A stretch of DNA of 6,492 bases, taken from contig SKKZ01000039.1 of assembly GCA_007123455.1 (NCBI GenBank), positions 1 to 6,492 on the forward strand, given 5' to 3'. A program made the translations under genes and the position numbers. The notes under the pieces were generated by a model that was given only the letters and a program-made list of their open reading frames with translations, did no database searches and was not told where the DNA came from. Positions 1-6,236 of this stretch are shown piece after piece; the stretch's first letter is position 1; each line of letters begins with the position of its first letter. Source of the stretch: Coriobacteriia bacterium (lineage in GTDB: Bacteria; Actinomycetota; Coriobacteriia; Anaerosomatales; SLCP01).

Positions 1-1062
1 ACGCGCCTCCTCGATCACGAAGAGTACATTCTGTCCGAGAACCCCAATTGGTCGATCGCAATGTACATCCGTGCCTTCCCGCACCTCCTCGGCCTCTTTG
101 CAACCGCACTTGGCCCCGAGCGCCTTCCCACTCACATGCTGCGCATGATCACGGGCCATCATGTCGAAGAGTCGTTGAGTGCGGCCCGAAAGATCCTCGA
201 TGAGCCCGAGTGGCAGGTGCTTGCGTTTCGGATGCTCGGCGAAGAGGGTGCCGATAGGATCGCCGCACTCAGTGCCACGGCTCCGTGCAAGGTTCGCCTC
301 TTCGGCGGACTCGAGGTGTCTGTCGGTACGCGCCAGGTCCTCGAGCGGGACTGGCGGAAGCGCAAGGCGCGACTGCTCTTCGCGATGCTTGCACTGCAGC
401 AAGGTAGAGAGGTGCCGAGGGACCAGGTCTACGACCATCTTTGGCCCGAGATGGATGCCAACCGCTCGCGGAATAACTTCTACGTCATTTGGAGCTCCAT
501 GAAAGGAGCCCTGGTTCCCGATTCAGCCAAAGGTGAGGCGTGTCCTTATGTGGAGCATACGGGTGGAGTCTGCAAGGTCGTGCCCGAGCATGTGTTCTCA
601 GACGTTGCCGAGTTCGATCTGCTGATGTCGGCCGCTCGTCAGTCAGAGGCTGCGGGTGATCGCGATGCGGCGGTGCGTAGTTACGAGCGTCTCGCCGACC
701 TGTATCGCGGTGACCTGCTTCCCGGAGACGTGTACGACGACTGGTTTGCCTCGGCACGGAATCACTACCGCCAGGAGTTCTGCGATGGGATGGCGACCGC
801 TCATCGGCTACTCACCGAGAACGGCGATCACCCGGGCGCGCTGCGGATGATTCGGCGTGGGATCGGTGCGGATCCCTGGCGTGAGGACCTGTACCAGGCG
901 GCGATCAGATCTCACATCTCGTCAGGTCAGCGCAGTGCCGCAATCGACACTTACCTGTCGTGTCGCGCGAACCTTGCCGATCAACTCGGACTCGACCCGT
1001 CGACCGAGACTATGCGCCTCTATCAGCAAGTACTTGCGATGGAGGATCGTCCCGCCGAGTAG
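1..1062 (+). CDS. SARP/BTAD-type transcriptional regulator, C-terminal part (5' end outside window)
   Basis: The reading frame is open from the first base of the window, 20 codons before the first ATG at 61, so this is the C-terminal part of a longer protein. Seen: an OmpR-like winged-helix DNA-binding domain at about nt 289-595 (it opens CKVRLFGGLEV and has the helix stretch RKARLLFAMLALQQGREV, then DHLWPEMDANRSRNNFYV). This is followed by a helical bacterial transcriptional activation domain (BTAD, TPR-like) at about nt 610-1044, with the typical ending DQLGLDPSTETMRLYQQVL. Known of the family: SARP-like proteins bind direct repeats near promoters and activate secondary-metabolism or stress genes. 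In large actinobacterial members the domain pair is at the C-terminus behind a STAND/AAA ATPase and TPR sensor region; the missing N-terminal part is inferred to be of that kind. The target genes cannot be told from this window. The stop is TAG, with no clear terminator directly behind it. Confidence 0.85.
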   Translation, partial: TRLLDHEEYILSENPNWSIAMYIRAFPHLLGLFATALGPERLPTHMLRMITGHHVEESLSAARKILDEPEWQVLAFRMLGEEGADRIAALSATAPCKVRLFGGLEVSVGTRQVLERDWRKRKARLLFAMLALQQGREVPRDQVYDHLWPEMDANRSRNNFYVIWSSMKGALVPDSAKGEACPYVEHTGGVCKVVPEHVFSDVAEFDLLMSAARQSEAAGDRDAAVRSYERLADLYRGDLLPGDVYDDWFASARNHYRQEFCDGMATAHRLLTENGDHPGALRMIRRGIGADPWREDLYQAAIRSHISSGQRSAAIDTYLSCRANLADQLGLDPSTETMRLYQQVLAMEDRPAE

Positions 1063-1074
1063 GCTCCGGCAGTA

Positions 1075-1103
1075 TTCGAGCCCGTTGCGGCGAGCCGTAT
1101 AGT
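1075..1103 (+). promoter_or_regulatory. Candidate promoter for the intergenic RNA (weak)
   Basis: TATAGT at 1098-1103 differs from the sigma-70 -10 consensus at one base. A poor -35 (TTCGAG, 1075-1080) lies 17 bases upstream. Transcription would begin near 1110 and run into the helices at 1143-1388. A second possible -10 (TATGGT, 1165-1170) has no -35 partner. Only the -10 is convincing, so this is a tentative call. Confidence 0.3.
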
Positions 1104-1170
1104 CTCGTCACGGAATTCACTCATTCGGATAGGAAACGGTAAGGGTCTGATAAGACTCGTGCGCTATGGT

Positions 1171-1206
1171 GCTCCCACAGGCAGAGTAAACACTGCCTGT
1201 GGGAGC
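1171..1206 (+). repeat. Perfect 14-bp inverted repeat (hairpin, 8-nt loop)
   Basis: GCTCCCACAGGCAG at 1171-1184 is followed by loop AGTAAACA and the exact reverse complement at 1193-1206. No T-run follows (the next bases are GGATCGG), so it is a poor intrinsic terminator for the regulator gene. It is better read as the 5' arm of the structured RNA. A double role in stopping read-through from the upstream gene remains possible. Confidence 0.8.
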
Positions 1207-1353
1207 GGATCGGAGGTTCACCGGGCCCTCCAGCAAGGAGCGGAGCGGGAGCGTGTGGTAGGGCCGCAAGGTGAGGAGACGGGAGACTCCTGAGGGGCAC
1301 CATGACGGTCATAATGCCCACCTTTCGGGCCCAGCGGGCACGAGATCCGCTAA

Positions 1354-1388
1354 CGGGGACCGGCAGCGAACGTGGCTGTCGGTCCCCG
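1354..1388 (+). terminator. Terminator-like GC-rich hairpin ending the RNA element
   Basis: CGGGGACCGGCAGC (1354-1367) pairs with GCTGTCGGTCCCCG (1375-1388) around the loop GAACGTG, with one G-T wobble: a very stable stem. It is followed by CCTCATTCC, so the T-tract is nearly absent. Such tail-less hairpins are common candidate terminators in high-GC actinobacteria. The position fits: it lies right after the closing helix of the RNA and about 100 bases before the separate secA promoter. Confidence 0.5.
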
Positions 1389-1488
1389 CCTCATTCCGGG
1401 CTCCTGAACGGTATCGGCCGAGTCGTCCGGGACGTTTCCGACGCCTTGGTTACGGTGTTCCGCGCCTGCCGGTCGGACCGCCATCGTG
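1389..1488. other. Spacer between RNA element and secA promoter
   Basis: This is a 100-base stretch with no gene. It contains two 11-base odd palindromes, CGTCCGGGACG (1424-1434) and CGGTCGGACCG (1470-1480). The second lies where the -35 region of the secA promoter would be. They could be operator-like sites, but short palindromes are expected by chance in DNA this GC-rich. Confidence 0.3.
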
Positions 1489-1497
1489 TGCTAGAAT
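1489..1497 (+). promoter_or_regulatory. secA operon promoter, extended -10
   Basis: TGCTAGAAT holds a TAGAAT -10 box (1492-1497) with the extended -10 TG dinucleotide at 1489-1490. No good -35 is seen at 16-18 bases upstream, as is common for extended -10 promoters. Transcription would start near 1504, giving a leader of about 50 bases before secA. That leader holds a small AGCCCG-TAT-CGGGCT hairpin at 1510-1524. Confidence 0.55.
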
Positions 1498-1556
1498 CGT
1501 TGTGCTTTCAGCCCGTATCGGGCTTGATCCTCTCGCATCGAAAGGTGTTGTTCTTC

Positions 1557-4322
1557 ATGGCCAACTTCCTCGCCAAACTCTTCACCCTCGGCGAAGGTCG
1601 CCAACTCAAACAGTACGAGGGGCGCGTCGCCCAAATCAATGCGCTGGAGTCTGACGCGCAGGCTCTCGGCGATGAGGCGCTTCGTACCCGGACCACGGAG
1701 TTCCGCGAGCGCTTCTCGAACGGGGCATCACTCGACGATCTTCTCCCGGAGGCTTTTGCAACGTGCCGCGAGGCTGCGCGACGCTCACTCGGCATGCGTC
1801 ACTTCGACGTACAGCTCATCGGCGGCATGGTGCTCAACGACGGCACCATCGCAGAGATGAAAACCGGTGAAGGCAAGACTCTCGTCGCGACCCTAGCGGT
1901 CTATCTCAATGCGCTCAGTGGCAACGGCGTCCACGTGGTGACCGTAAACGACTACCTGGCCCGCCGGGACAGCGAGTGGATGGGGCAGGTCTACCGGTTC
2001 CTCGGGCTCGACGTCGGTCTGATTCAGGCTCAGATGGAGCCTGCGAAGCGCAAGCCGGCATACGCTGCTGACGTCACCTACGGTACCAACTCTGAGTTCG
2101 GCTTCGATTACCTGCGCGACAACATGGTCGTGCGACCCGAGAATCGCGTGCAGCGGGGGCACACCTTCGCGATCGTTGACGAGGTCGACTCGATTCTCAT
2201 CGACGAGGCGCGTACTCCGCTTATCATCTCGGGTGCGGGTACCAAGTCGGCAGACGCGTACAAGCAGTTCGCCAAAGTCGTGCCGCGCCTGCGTCCCGAT
2301 GTCGATTTCGAGATCGATGAAGCGAAGCGTACCGTTGCGCCGACCGAGGAGGGCATCCGCAAGGTCGAGCAGTCACTCGGCATCGAGGACCTCTACTCGG
2401 ACCCGAGCGGACAGATGGTGAACCATCTCCAGCAGGCGCTTCGCGCGCAGTTCCTCTTCAAGAAGGACGTGGAGTACGTCGTCAAGGACGGTGAGGTACT
2501 GATCGTCGACGAGTTCACCGGACGCCTCATGTACGGTCGCCGCTACTCCGAGGGATTGCACCAGGCCATCGAGGCCAAGGAGAAGCAGCACGTCCGCGAG
2601 GAGAACCAGACGCTTGCGACGATCACCCTGCAGAACTACTTCCGTATGTACGAGAAACTATCCGGCATGACCGGTACCGCGGTGACCGAGGACGCCGAGT
2701 TTCGGGAGATCTATAAGTTGCCGGTCATGGTGATTCCGACCAACATGGACATGATCCGTGACGACCGCGATGATCTCATCTACCGCACCGTCGAGTCCAA
2801 GTTCACTGCAGTCGTCGAGGAGATCGCCGAGTCTCACGCTGCGGGACGTCCGGCGCTCGTCGGCACGATCTCCATCGAGAACTCAGAGTTGCTCTCGCGG
2901 ATGCTCGCAAAGCGCGGCATCGCGCACGAGGTGCTCAACGCCAAGCATCACGAGCGTGAGGCGAGCATCGTCGCGCAGGCTGGACGTCTCGGTGCTGTAA
3001 CGATTGCGACCAACATGGCCGGGCGAGGTACCGACATCATCCTCGGCGGCAATCCCGACTTCCTGGTAGAGGACATCTTGCGTGAGCGGGGCATCCAGCC
3101 TGAGGACGCCACGGAAGATCAGCAAGAGGCGGCGCTCGTGCGCGCGAAGGAGATTACCGCCCGCGAGCATGAGGAGGTGGTGGCGGCAGGAGGCCTCGCC
3201 GTCATCGGCACCGAGCGACACGACTCGCGACGCATCGACAACCAGCTGCGTGGCCGCTCTGGCCGTCAGGGCGATCCCGGCTTGTCGCAGTTCTACCTGT
3301 CCCTCGAGGACGATCTTATGCGCTTGTTCGGTGGCGACCGGATGGACCGCATCTCCCGCTTCATGGAGAAGACCGATATCCCCGAAGACATGCCTATCCA
3401 GGCGGGTCTCGTCTCAAAGGCCATCGAGAGCGCTCAGCGTCAGGTCGAGGCCATGAACTTCGCGGCCCGCAAACATGTGCTCGAATATGACGATGTGATG
3501 AACAAACAGCGCGAGGTCATCTACAAGGAGCGCAACCGCATCCTGGACGGCAAGGACATCCACGAGCGGGTCGAGGAGATGATGAAGGACATCATCCTTG
3601 CGGCCGTACTGGACCTGTGTCCCGAGCACAGCTACGCCGAGGAATGGGATTGGGACGGTCTGGCCACGTGGTACCGGGAGCTCACCGGGATCGATCAGGT
3701 CGTTGCACGTCAGAAGGGCAAGATCGAGAACCCGTACGAGCTGGCAGACGAGCTGACCGAGGCAGCTTCGGAGGTGTATGCGCGTCGCGAGGCGGATCTG
3801 GGTCCGGACAATCTTCGGGAACTCGAACGACAGGTAATGCTCCGGGTGATCGACACCCGCTGGATGGAGCATCTCCTCGAGATGGACTATCTGAAGGACG
3901 GCATCGGGCTGCGTGCCATGGGTCAGCGTGATCCGCTCGTCGAGTACAAGGGCGAGGCATACAACATGTTCGGTGACCTCGTCTCCGCGATCAACGAGGA
4001 CTTCCTGCGCACCATATTCCACATCCAGGTCGTTCGACCCGAGGAGCCGTCTGCTGAGGCGCTTCCGAGTGATGTGTCGTACTCGGCGCCGTCGGAATCC
4101 ACGATCTTCTCCGGTGCCGCGCGGGCGGCAGCCACCGCGGCAGGGCCTGCGGGCCCCTCACCCGACGCCATCGCAGCGGCGAGTGCCGCAGCCGGGGGTT
4201 CGTCAAAGACGGCGACGATAGTCAAGGACAAGGATGACCCGTTCGTCGATGCCGGGCGCAACGATCCGTGCCCTTGCGGCAGCGGGAAGAAGTACAAGAA
4301 GTGCCACGGGGCGGCGGTCTAG
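1557..4322 (+). CDS. secA: Protein translocase subunit SecA (preprotein translocase ATPase)
   Basis: SecA is the cytosolic motor that drives unfolded preproteins through the SecYEG channel by ATP hydrolysis. At 921 residues it is close to E. coli SecA (901). Seen in order: N-terminal helix (MANFLAKLFTLGEGRQLKQY), Walker A TGEGKT (103-108), TVNDYLARRD (129-138), Walker B DEVD (208-211), the preprotein-crosslinking region (about 225-365), second motor domain with TNMAGRGTDI (485-494) and QLRGRSGRQGD (563-573), helical scaffold and wing domains (about 610-830), an Ala/Gly/Ser-rich linker (about 850-890), and a C-terminal SEC-C zinc motif with Cys905, Cys907, Cys916 and His917. The start is ATG 1557: the protein aligns from there, AAAGGTG (1541-1547) lies upstream, and the frame open back to 1302 runs through the RNA element and is not coding. 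A typical housekeeping secA, first gene of an operon with prfB directly behind it. Confidence 0.97.
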   Translation: MANFLAKLFTLGEGRQLKQYEGRVAQINALESDAQALGDEALRTRTTEFRERFSNGASLDDLLPEAFATCREAARRSLGMRHFDVQLIGGMVLNDGTIAEMKTGEGKTLVATLAVYLNALSGNGVHVVTVNDYLARRDSEWMGQVYRFLGLDVGLIQAQMEPAKRKPAYAADVTYGTNSEFGFDYLRDNMVVRPENRVQRGHTFAIVDEVDSILIDEARTPLIISGAGTKSADAYKQFAKVVPRLRPDVDFEIDEAKRTVAPTEEGIRKVEQSLGIEDLYSDPSGQMVNHLQQALRAQFLFKKDVEYVVKDGEVLIVDEFTGRLMYGRRYSEGLHQAIEAKEKQHVREENQTLATITLQNYFRMYEKLSGMTGTAVTEDAEFREIYKLPVMVIPTNMDMIRDDRDDLIYRTVESKFTAVVEEIAESHAAGRPALVGTISIENSELLSRMLAKRGIAHEVLNAKHHEREASIVAQAGRLGAVTIATNMAGRGTDIILGGNPDFLVEDILRERGIQPEDATEDQQEAALVRAKEITAREHEEVVAAGGLAVIGTERHDSRRIDNQLRGRSGRQGDPGLSQFYLSLEDDLMRLFGGDRMDRISRFMEKTDIPEDMPIQAGLVSKAIESAQRQVEAMNFAARKHVLEYDDVMNKQREVIYKERNRILDGKDIHERVEEMMKDIILAAVLDLCPEHSYAEEWDWDGLATWYRELTGIDQVVARQKGKIENPYELADELTEAASEVYARREADLGPDNLRELERQVMLRVIDTRWMEHLLEMDYLKDGIGLRAMGQRDPLVEYKGEAYNMFGDLVSAINEDFLRTIFHIQVVRPEEPSAEALPSDVSYSAPSESTIFSGAARAAATAAGPAGPSPDAIAAASAAAGGSSKTATIVKDKDDPFVDAGRNDPCPCGSGKKYKKCHGAAV

Positions 4323-4340
4323 GTGATCCAGGACCGTACA

Positions 4341-5456
4341 GTGGAGATCGCCCGGCTCAGGAGCCGCGTCGACAAGATGGCGGACTACCTCCACATCGAG
4401 TCGAAACGCGCAGAGATCGCCGAACTCGAAGCCAAAGCAGCCGAGCCCGGCTTCTGGGACGACCAGTCCTCTGCACAGCGCATCATGGCGCGTGCCTCGG
4501 ACCTGCGCGACGAGGTCAACAGCTACGAGGGGATCCTCGCAGATCTGGGGGACGCCGAGGTCGGCAACGAACTCGCATCTGCCGGAGGCGATGAGGAGCT
4601 GGCCGCCGAACTCACTGCTACGCTGACAGACCTCTCGAAGCGCATCGATTCGCTCGAGCTGTCATCGTGGTTCACCGGGGAGTTCGACTCAAGAGACGCC
4701 ATCGTGACCATAATGCCCGGACAGGGTGGACTCGAGGCCCAGGACTGGGCCGAGATGCTGTTGAGGATGATAAGCAAGTACGCGGAGCGCCGACGGTGGA
4801 AGAGCGATCTGCACGATGCGCCGCCGGGCGTGGAGCTCGGCATCGACAGGGCTGTCTTCACCGTGCACGGGCGGAATGCGTTCGGCGTCTTGCAGTCGGA
4901 AGTCGGTGTACATCGCCTTGTGCGAATCAGCCCCACCGATGAGAAGAAGCGGCGCCAGACCACGTTCGCCCGCATCGAGGTATTGCCGGTGCTGCCCGAC
5001 GAGGTCGAAGTTGAGATCCGTGACGAGGATCTCCGCGTAGATGTTTTTCGCTCAAGCGGTCCGGGAGGCCAGTCGGTCAACACGACCGACTCGGCGGTGC
5101 GCATCACTCACCTGCCGAGCGGGCTTGTGGTGACCTGTCAGAACGAGAAGAGCCAGCTCAAGAACCGTGAGTCGGCGATGAAGATTCTAAGGGCGCGCCT
5201 CTATGAGCTCGAGAAGGCCAAGCGCGATGCCGAACTCGAAGAGCTTCGGGGTGAGCGCCAGGACATCACCTTCGGCAGTCAGATCCGCAGCTACGTGCTC
5301 TATCCGTACCAGATGGTGAAGGACCACCGTACCGGCATCGAGACGGGCAACGTCGACGCGGTGCTCGACGGGGACATCGATGAGTTCGTGGTGGGCTACC
5401 ATCGCTGGAGGGTCGCTCGCGAGCAGGGCGAGGCCGTTGGGGCGGAGTCCGTATAG
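4341..5456 (+). CDS. prfB: Peptide chain release factor 2
   Basis: RF2 reads UGA and UAA in the ribosomal A site and triggers peptide release through its GGQ loop. The GTG at 4341 is chosen because AGGA lies 7 bases upstream (371 aa). A GTG at 4323 directly after the secA stop (377 aa) is also possible, and the following numbering uses it. Seen: N-terminal helical domain, the conserved block GGLEAQDWAEMLLRM (about 135-149), codon-recognition region VHRLVRISPTDEKKRRQTTF (196-215), catalytic SGPGGQSVN (245-253, GGQ 248-250), the sequence TCQNEKSQLKN typical of class I release factors, and C-terminal FGSQIRSYVLYPYQMVKDHRTG. That C-terminal block and the Ser-Pro of the recognition loop mark RF2 rather than RF1. 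Odd: the tripeptide is SPT, not the usual SPF. The frame runs straight through the position (DYLHIES) where E. coli prfB has its in-frame UGA and +1 frameshift, so that autoregulation is absent. Confidence 0.95.
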   Translation: MEIARLRSRVDKMADYLHIESKRAEIAELEAKAAEPGFWDDQSSAQRIMARASDLRDEVNSYEGILADLGDAEVGNELASAGGDEELAAELTATLTDLSKRIDSLELSSWFTGEFDSRDAIVTIMPGQGGLEAQDWAEMLLRMISKYAERRRWKSDLHDAPPGVELGIDRAVFTVHGRNAFGVLQSEVGVHRLVRISPTDEKKRRQTTFARIEVLPVLPDEVEVEIRDEDLRVDVFRSSGPGGQSVNTTDSAVRITHLPSGLVVTCQNEKSQLKNRESAMKILRARLYELEKAKRDAELEELRGERQDITFGSQIRSYVLYPYQMVKDHRTGIETGNVDAVLDGDIDEFVVGYHRWRVAREQGEAVGAESV

Positions 5457-6236
5457 ATGAGGCTGCTCGCCGACTTGCATACACACACCATCGCATCAGG
5501 GCACGCGTACTCGACTGCGACCGAACTTGCGGTGGCGGCGAGGCGCGTAGGCCTCGAGCTCATCGCCATCACCGATCACGGGCCCGCATGCCCGGGCGCA
5601 CCCGATCAGTGGTATTTCTGGAACCTCAAGGTGCTGCCCTCGGTACTCGATGGCGTCCGTGTGCTCAAGGGCTGTGAGGCCAATCCCGCCGAGAGCGAGA
5701 GCGGAATCGATCTGCCCGACTCGATCCTCCAGCAGCTGGACTTCGTCGCGGTCGGATTCCATCCCGAGACCGGTTTCGACCAGCGCGATCGCGCACGTAA
5801 CACGGAGGCCCTTCTGCGCGCGATCGCCAACCCGTACGTCGACATGATCACGCATCCCGGTAACGACCACGAGTTCCCCCTGGATCTCGGCCGCGTGGTC
5901 GAGGCGGCCTCACGCCACCGCGTCATCCTGGAGCTCAACGACCACACCTTCGCCCCGACGAGCTGTCGCGCACACTCGAACCACCGCGAACGCGAGTTCG
6001 CCGAAGCAGCGATGGCTTCAGGTGTCCCGGTCGCCATCAACTCCGACGCGCATTTCGCCAGTCAGGTCGGATGTTTCGACGCCGCACTCGCGGTGGCCGC
6101 GGAGATCGGACTGACCGAGGAGCGTGTCGTGAACCGCACGTCGGAGTCCGTGCTCGAGCATCTTCTTGGCCGGCGCGACAGACCACGGCTCGACCACGGT
6201 GGCATCTGGGACAGCGGCACCGGTGGCGCTGCATGA
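5457..6236 (+). CDS. PHP-domain metal-dependent phosphoesterase, YcdX-like
   Basis: A 259-residue single-domain PHP (polymerase and histidinol phosphatase) protein, about the size of E. coli YcdX (245) and alignable along its length. Seen: DLHTHTIASGHAYST (6-20), ITDHGP (38-43), KGCEAN (71-76), GFHPETG (100-106), THPGN (132-136), LELND (158-162) and NSDAH (195-199). The residues matching the nine YcdX metal ligands are all kept: His8, His10, His16, His41, Glu74, His102, His133, Asp197 and His199, so a trinuclear metal site and phosphoesterase activity are expected. The natural substrate is not known for this subfamily. It is not the histidinol-phosphatase of a his operon, judging by context. 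The ATG touches the prfB stop (TAGATG) with GGAG at 5444-5447, so it is translated from the same message. The last 20 or so residues (RRDRPRLDHGGIWDSGTGGAA) look like an unstructured tail. Cytosolic; no signal peptide. Confidence 0.9.
   Translation: MRLLADLHTHTIASGHAYSTATELAVAARRVGLELIAITDHGPACPGAPDQWYFWNLKVLPSVLDGVRVLKGCEANPAESESGIDLPDSILQQLDFVAVGFHPETGFDQRDRARNTEALLRAIANPYVDMITHPGNDHEFPLDLGRVVEAASRHRVILELNDHTFAPTSCRAHSNHREREFAEAAMASGVPVAINSDAHFASQVGCFDAALAVAAEIGLTEERVVNRTSESVLEHLLGRRDRPRLDHGGIWDSGTGGAA

Larger units (their letters stand above)
1143..1388 (+). ncRNA. Structured noncoding RNA candidate upstream of secA (possible raiA-motif RNA)
   Basis: There is no convincing protein gene here, but helices are packed end to end. 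Seen: a 6-bp hairpin with GATA loop (1143-1148/1153-1158, one G-T wobble); a perfect 14-bp hairpin (1171-1184/1193-1206); a long-range closing helix GGATC/GATCC (1207-1211/1344-1348), extendable by two GC pairs. Inside the closing helix are hairpins GGAGG/CCTCC (1212-1216/1227-1231), AGGAG/CTCCT (1274-1278/1287-1291) and GGGCA/TGCCC (1295-1299/1315-1319); the last has a symmetric 2x2 internal loop and an inner ATGA/TCAT helix. A last hairpin is GCCC/GGGC (1329-1332/1336-1339). A 15-bp terminator-like hairpin ends the unit. Several GGGCC(C) and GGTG/CACC segments could form pseudoknots. It lacks the conserved cores I know of SRP RNA, RNase P RNA and tmRNA. The size and the place before secA fit the raiA RNA family, which is named for its frequent position upstream of raiA/hpf and has no known function. 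That identity is a guess (about 0.4). The 5' end is uncertain, between about 1110 and 1171. Confidence 0.6.

Noticed and set aside
1062..1096. Terminator for the BTAD gene from GGCTC/GAGCC pairs just behind its stop
   Set aside because: The stem is only 5 bp with a long loop or alternative partners, and no T-run follows.
1121..1321. 66-codon minus-strand open frame over the intergenic RNA
   Set aside because: Open frames arise easily in GC-rich hairpin DNA; no recognisable domain and no clear start signals.
1207..1350. SRP RNA, RNase P RNA or tmRNA as identity of the intergenic RNA
   Set aside because: The conserved SRP helix 8 core, the RNase P GAGGAAAGTCC core, and a tmRNA tag frame with CCA end are not present.
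1302..1556. 85-codon N-terminal extension of secA from an ATG at 1302
   Set aside because: It runs through the RNA hairpins and the promoter, resembles no SecA N-terminus, and the ATG at 1557 has a ribosome site and matches known SecA starts.
3414..4022. 202-codon minus-strand open frame inside secA
   Set aside because: It is antisense to well-conserved SecA coding sequence, and the protein has no recognisable features; a GC-bias shadow.
4523..5107. 194-codon minus-strand open frame inside prfB
   Set aside because: Ser/Arg-rich composition typical of an antisense shadow frame; prfB on the plus strand explains the sequence.
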